Positions 5,663 to 6,722 of a stretch of DNA of 6,722 nt are shown piece after piece. Within the stretch, counting starts at the first letter, position 1. Each line of letters opens with the position of its first letter. The DNA is from Gammaproteobacteria bacterium CG22_combo_CG10-13_8_21_14_all_40_8 (lineage in GTDB: Bacteria; Pseudomonadota; Gammaproteobacteria; Enterobacterales; GCA-002770795): positions 1 to 6,722 of the forward strand of contig PCTP01000095.1 of assembly GCA_002770795.1 (NCBI GenBank). Direction: 5' to 3'. The position numbers and the translations under genes were made by a program. Under the pieces are notes generated by a model, which was not told where the DNA came from, made no database searches, and saw only the letters and a program-made list of their open reading frames with translations.

Positions 5663-5678
5663 TGTGAGAAAAATCTCA
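5663..5678. promoter_or_regulatory. CRP/Vfr-like binding motif between ppsA and ppsR
   Basis: TGTGA (5663-5667), six bases, then TCTCA (5674-5678) matches the core CRP pattern TGTGA-N6-TCACA at 9 of 10 positions. It also contains the exact inverted repeat TGAGA-AAAA-TCTCA (5665-5678). It adjoins another perfect palindrome, ACCAATTGGT (5654-5663). The location in the shared spacer of a gluconeogenic gene and its regulator is sensible for carbon-source control, but binding is inferred from the motif alone. Confidence 0.35.
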
Positions 5679-5725
5679 AAAATCATGTTTTTTTTCATGT
5701 AACTGTATCCAACTCCTACTATTTT

Positions 5726-5774
5726 AGCAAAATTGCTGAGACTGTGGTATCAAACAATCACTCTTTGAGACTGT
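5726..5774. repeat. inverted repeat and paired 9-bp direct repeats upstream of ppsR
   Basis: AGCAA-AA-TTGCT (5726-5737) is a perfect inverted repeat. It is followed by TGAGACTGT at 5737-5745 and again at 5766-5774, 29 bp apart start to start (nearly three helical turns, so on about the same DNA face). The second copy overlaps TTGAGA (5765-5770), the best -35-like element for ppsR, although no good -10 lies at the right distance. This may be a tandem activator site; the protein is unknown. Confidence 0.35.
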
Positions 5775-5838
5775 TATTTTAACTCGGCTATTGATAAGAT
5801 GACTTCCAACCGCAAAACATCAACATTATGAGGCTTTC

Positions 5839-6660
5839 ATGGAAAGACATGTGTTTTATATCTCGGATAGAACGGGGATCAGTGCTGAGATTTTAGGCAG
5901 AGCCTTATTAAGTCAATTCGTTGAACAAGTAAAATTTATTGAAAAAACCATTCCCTTTATAGATACCGTTAAAAAAGCGGAGCAATTTCGTCAACTGATC
6001 GATGAAACCGCAGAAAAAAGCTCATTAAAACCTATTATCTTTGATACGGTGGTTTCTCCCGATATTCGAGCCATTATCAGGCAAAGTAGTGGCGTGGTTA
6101 TGGACTTTTTTCAAACCTTTATTGGCCCCCTTGAAAAAGAACTCAACACAAAATCCTCCTTTAGTGTAGGGCGACAGCATTCTATAGACCGAGTGGGTCT
6201 TTATGATGGGCGGATCACCGCCGTTAACTTTGCCTTAAATAGCGATGATGGTGCTTCGATGAAATATTATGATGAAGCAGAAACTATTTTGCTGGGTGTC
6301 AGTCGTTGTGGCAAAACCCCCACCAGCCTCTATGCCGCCATGCAATTTGGCATCAAAGCCGCTAATTACCCATTTGTGGCTGAAGACATGCAAAATCTAC
6401 AACTCCCTCCTGAACTTAAAAAAAATAAAAAGAAACTTTATGGATTGACGATTAACCCACCACGCTTGCATGAAATTCGTACAGAACGCCGCCCCAATAG
6501 CCAATATGCCTCATTAGAACAGTGCCGATTAGAAATCAGATTGGTGGAATCATTATATCGCAAAGAAAAAATTCCATTTCTCAATACCACTTCAAAATCC
6601 ATAGAAGAAATTACCACACTGGTGCTGACGGCTTGTAATTTGGAAAGAAGATCCTTTTAA
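5839..6660 (+). CDS. ppsR: PEP synthase regulatory protein (PSRP, kinase/pyrophosphorylase)
   Basis: The product has 273 residues, close to the E. coli PpsR length (about 277 as I recall). It is a bifunctional cytoplasmic enzyme of the DUF299 family. It inactivates PEP synthase by ADP-dependent phosphorylation of a threonine beside the catalytic histidine, and reactivates it by phosphate-dependent removal that releases pyrophosphate. Family marks are the N-terminal VFYISDRTGISAEILG (5-20), YDGRITAVNFALNSDDG (122-138), the P-loop GVSRCGKTPTS (153-163) and GLTINPPRLHEIRTERRPNS (202-221) followed by QYASLEQCR. The ATG has GAGG 5 nt upstream; the ATG at 5828 is out of frame and stops soon. It faces away from ppsA across 260 bp, as in E. 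coli, and its substrate protein is therefore the immediate neighbour. A second reading frame starts 4 bp after its stop, suggesting an operon. Confidence 0.96.
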   Translation: MERHVFYISDRTGISAEILGRALLSQFVEQVKFIEKTIPFIDTVKKAEQFRQLIDETAEKSSLKPIIFDTVVSPDIRAIIRQSSGVVMDFFQTFIGPLEKELNTKSSFSVGRQHSIDRVGLYDGRITAVNFALNSDDGASMKYYDEAETILLGVSRCGKTPTSLYAAMQFGIKAANYPFVAEDMQNLQLPPELKKNKKKLYGLTINPPRLHEIRTERRPNSQYASLEQCRLEIRLVESLYRKEKIPFLNTTSKSIEEITTLVLTACNLERRSF

Positions 6661-6664
6661 CCTC

Positions 6665-6722
6665 ATGAATACCCAAAGTATTATCGAGACACATATTGAA
6701 GTGAATGAGGATGATAGCAACC
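6665..6722 (+). CDS. start of an unidentified downstream gene (partial)
   Basis: An ATG 4 bp after the ppsR stop opens a frame that remains open to the window edge (19 full codons: MNTQSIIETHIEVNEDDSN). The tight spacing suggests co-transcription, and possibly translational coupling, with ppsR. No strong Shine-Dalgarno is seen; purine-rich GGAAAGAAGA at the end of ppsR is somewhat far away. The fragment is too short to assign a family. Confidence 0.5.
   Translation, partial: MNTQSIIETHIEVNEDDSN

Noticed and set aside
5684..5699. CATG-T8-CATG inverted repeat in the ppsA/ppsR spacer as a terminator
   Set aside because: Only 4-bp arms around a T-run; it lies upstream of both divergent genes, where no transcript is expected to end.

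Overview
The window looks like a piece of chromosome from an AT-rich gammaproteobacterium. The basis is the close match, recalled from family knowledge, of the PpsA and PpsR proteins to the enterobacterial type, and the divergent ppsA/ppsR arrangement also found in Escherichia coli. No genus can be named from the sequence alone. There are no tRNA or rRNA genes, CRISPR arrays, complete insertion sequences or phage genes.

Left part (1-2600): a possible 3' end of an upstream gene (1-42) is followed by a promoter/operator-like spacer and a MarR-family regulator gene (305-841, +). The regulator converges, with a 2-bp gap, on a minus-strand cluster. Read in its own direction that cluster is an MscS-family mechanosensitive channel (2518-1460), an Mpo1-like/DUF962 membrane protein (1441-1136, 18 bp after mscS) and a 71-residue three-helix membrane protein (1059-844). 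The first two are probably co-transcribed, the third possibly. All three products are membrane proteins, so this may be an envelope-related operon.

Middle part (2519-3199): about 680 bp without a convincing gene. It holds the likely mscS promoter, a tandem 11-bp repeat, a doubtful 64-codon reading frame (2931-2737, -), a 14-bp perfect palindrome, an AT-rich terminator hairpin and a second strong hairpin just behind ppsA. A 12-bp direct repeat copies the last codons of ppsA at the far side of these structures.

Right part (3200-6722): ppsA (5578-3200, -), encoding phosphoenolpyruvate synthase, starts at a TTG codon. Across a 260-bp shared control region lies ppsR (5839-6660, +), encoding the bifunctional kinase/pyrophosphorylase that switches PpsA off and on. 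The catalytic His420 of PpsA and its neighbour Thr418, the expected PpsR target, are both intact. So the window carries a gluconeogenic enzyme and its own post-translational regulator. The shared spacer contains CRP-like and Cra-like motifs and a pair of 9-bp direct repeats. A further reading frame starts 4 bp after ppsR and runs off the window.

I see no clearly new system. The most open questions are the structured 2519-3199 spacer, the transcriptional control of the ppsA/ppsR pair, and the start site of the MarR gene.
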